This document shows, in pieces, positions 63,251 through 64,000 of a DNA stretch of 64,000 nucleotides; position 1 is the stretch's first letter; every line of letters begins with the position of its first letter. The translations under genes were made by a program, and so were the position numbers. The DNA is taken from positions 1,674,001-1,738,000 of the forward strand of contig NZ_CP013435.1 in assembly GCF_001718795.1 (NCBI RefSeq), written 5' to 3'. Source of the stretch: Burkholderia latens. Lineage in GTDB: Bacteria > Pseudomonadota > Gammaproteobacteria > Burkholderiales > Burkholderiaceae. The notes beneath the pieces were generated by a model that saw only the letters and a list, made by a program, of their open reading frames with translations, was not told the DNA's origin and ran no database searches.

Positions 63251-64000
63251 ATGCCGAAGAAAAATCTCGTCTATATCCAGTCGCTGCGCAATGGCGCGGC
63301 CGATCGCGCCGGCCAGCCGGTCGCTTACCGGGGCGGCACGCGCTACATGAAGGCGCCGCTCGAATTCCTCGTCGAGCGGCTGAACGAATCGCCGCTCGGC
63401 GACCGCTATACGCTGCAGGGCGTGATCATCGACGACGACGAAGGTTCGCCGGCCGACCGCGCGAAGGTCGCGGACTACGGGTTCACGCGCACGCCGGGCC
63501 GCCCGTGGATCCTGCCCGCCGGGCTGACCGTGCAGGGCCGGCCGGTCGACGACCTGTTCTGCACCATCGCATCGACGTACCGGCGGCTGCCGCGCGACGC
63601 ACGCGAACGCGTGACGGGCAAGCAGGCGTTCGAGCGCCGCCTGCTCGAACGCCTGCTCGAACTCGACGCCGACGTGGTCGTGCTCGACGGGCTGCTCGTG
63701 ATCCTCGACGAGCTCGTGCGCCCCGGCGCGCGCTTTCATCGCCGCATCGCGAACATCCATCCCGGCATCACCGCCGACGATTCGCCGTACCAGCGGCGCG
63801 GCGCGTGGGCGACGCTCGATGCGCTGCACGGCGCGCGCGGCGAACGGGTCGACTGGGCGACTGGCACGACGTCGCACGTCGAACCCGTGACGATGACGGG
63901 CGCATCGTTTCACTACGTCGACAACGGCATCGATTCCGGCGAGGTGATCTGCGACGTGCTCGACACGCCGATCGCGCCGGACGACACGATTCTCGAACTG
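63251..64000 (+). CDS. pvdF: N5-hydroxyornithine formyltransferase PvdF (5' part)
   Basis: The first 250 codons of a gene that runs off the right edge. The protein has formyl-THF transferase features: LDGLLVILDELVRPGARFHRRIANIHPGITADDSPYQRRG (the HPG-x(4)-D region of GART-type transferases) and IDSGEVICDVL. PvdF formylates hydroxyornithine, giving the Orn4 formyl group in ornibactin. The ATG at 63251 lies 87 bases after orbA with no obvious Shine-Dalgarno. The T-run CTTTTTTTC (63230-63238) is just upstream of the start. Confidence 0.9.
   Translation, partial: MPKKNLVYIQSLRNGAADRAGQPVAYRGGTRYMKAPLEFLVERLNESPLGDRYTLQGVIIDDDEGSPADRAKVADYGFTRTPGRPWILPAGLTVQGRPVDDLFCTIASTYRRLPRDARERVTGKQAFERRLLERLLELDADVVVLDGLLVILDELVRPGARFHRRIANIHPGITADDSPYQRRGAWATLDALHGARGERVDWATGTTSHVEPVTMTGASFHYVDNGIDSGEVICDVLDTPIAPDDTILEL

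Noticed and set aside
1..64000. Insertion sequences, prophage, integrase/tRNA junctions, CRISPR arrays
   Set aside because: No transposase, integrase, phage or cas gene, no regularly spaced repeats and no tRNA were seen on either strand.

Overview
The window is high-GC DNA with very strong third-position GC bias, and its gene content is that of a Burkholderia cepacia complex chromosome 1. The decisive evidence is an almost complete ornibactin siderophore locus (orbS-H-G-C-D-F-B, orbE, orbI-J-K-pvdA-orbA-pvdF). From memory, the flanking order (ribose operon, MexXY/AmrAB-type RND pump, type 1 fimbriae, ornibactin) also matches B. cenocepacia and relatives. I do not assign a species. No rRNA, tRNA, insertion sequence, prophage or CRISPR array is visible.

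Layout from left to right. (1) 1-1600: the end of the sulfate ABC ATPase gene cysA, then the regulator gene cysB. (2) 1937-7773: a LacI-type operator, then a ribose operon rbsB-rbsA-rbsC-rbsR-rbsK that carries its own repressor and kinase genes. (3) 7898-9864: a chemoreceptor gene with a probable FliA promoter. (4) 10302-15343: the stress module prkA-yeaH-spoVR. (5) 15526-16910: kgtP, a 2-oxoglutarate permease gene. A candidate small RNA (about 17020-17082) follows. (6) 17280-19655: a polar amino-acid ABC transporter (binding protein plus two permeases, no ATPase gene). (7) 19810-21087 (minus): an M23 endopeptidase gene. (8) 21385-28029: a TetR repressor gene divergent from an amrA-amrB-oprA efflux operon, with a palindromic operator between them. 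(9) 28030-28892: a long, comparatively AT-rich non-coding region with a large stem-loop. (10) 28893-33807: a chaperone-usher fimbrial operon. (11) 33830-34255 (minus): two very small secreted-protein genes. (12) 34597-64000: the ornibactin locus, which runs off the right edge inside pvdF.

How the ornibactin genes work together. A Fur box precedes orbS, which encodes a PvdS-like iron-starvation sigma factor. I find three exact TAAA-N17-CGTC promoters, ahead of orbH, orbE and orbI, that fit OrbS control. PvdA hydroxylates ornithine; PvdF formylates one hydroxyornithine and an acyltransferase (OrbK, or OrbL beyond the window) modifies the other. OrbI (A-T-C-A-T-E-C-A-T) and OrbJ (C-A-T-C-T) assemble the tetrapeptide with the MbtH protein OrbH. 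OrbG probably hydroxylates the aspartate, and release is probably by condensation with putrescine, since no thioesterase domain is present. OrbE exports the product, OrbA takes the ferric complex across the outer membrane, OrbB-C-D carry it inward and OrbF releases the iron by reduction.

The most unusual items are the candidate small RNA containing a nine-base copy of the 16S anti-Shine-Dalgarno sequence, the promoter whose -35 box is the orbS stop codon, the stem-loops in and ahead of the fimbrial operon, and a 46-residue secreted histidine-rich protein.
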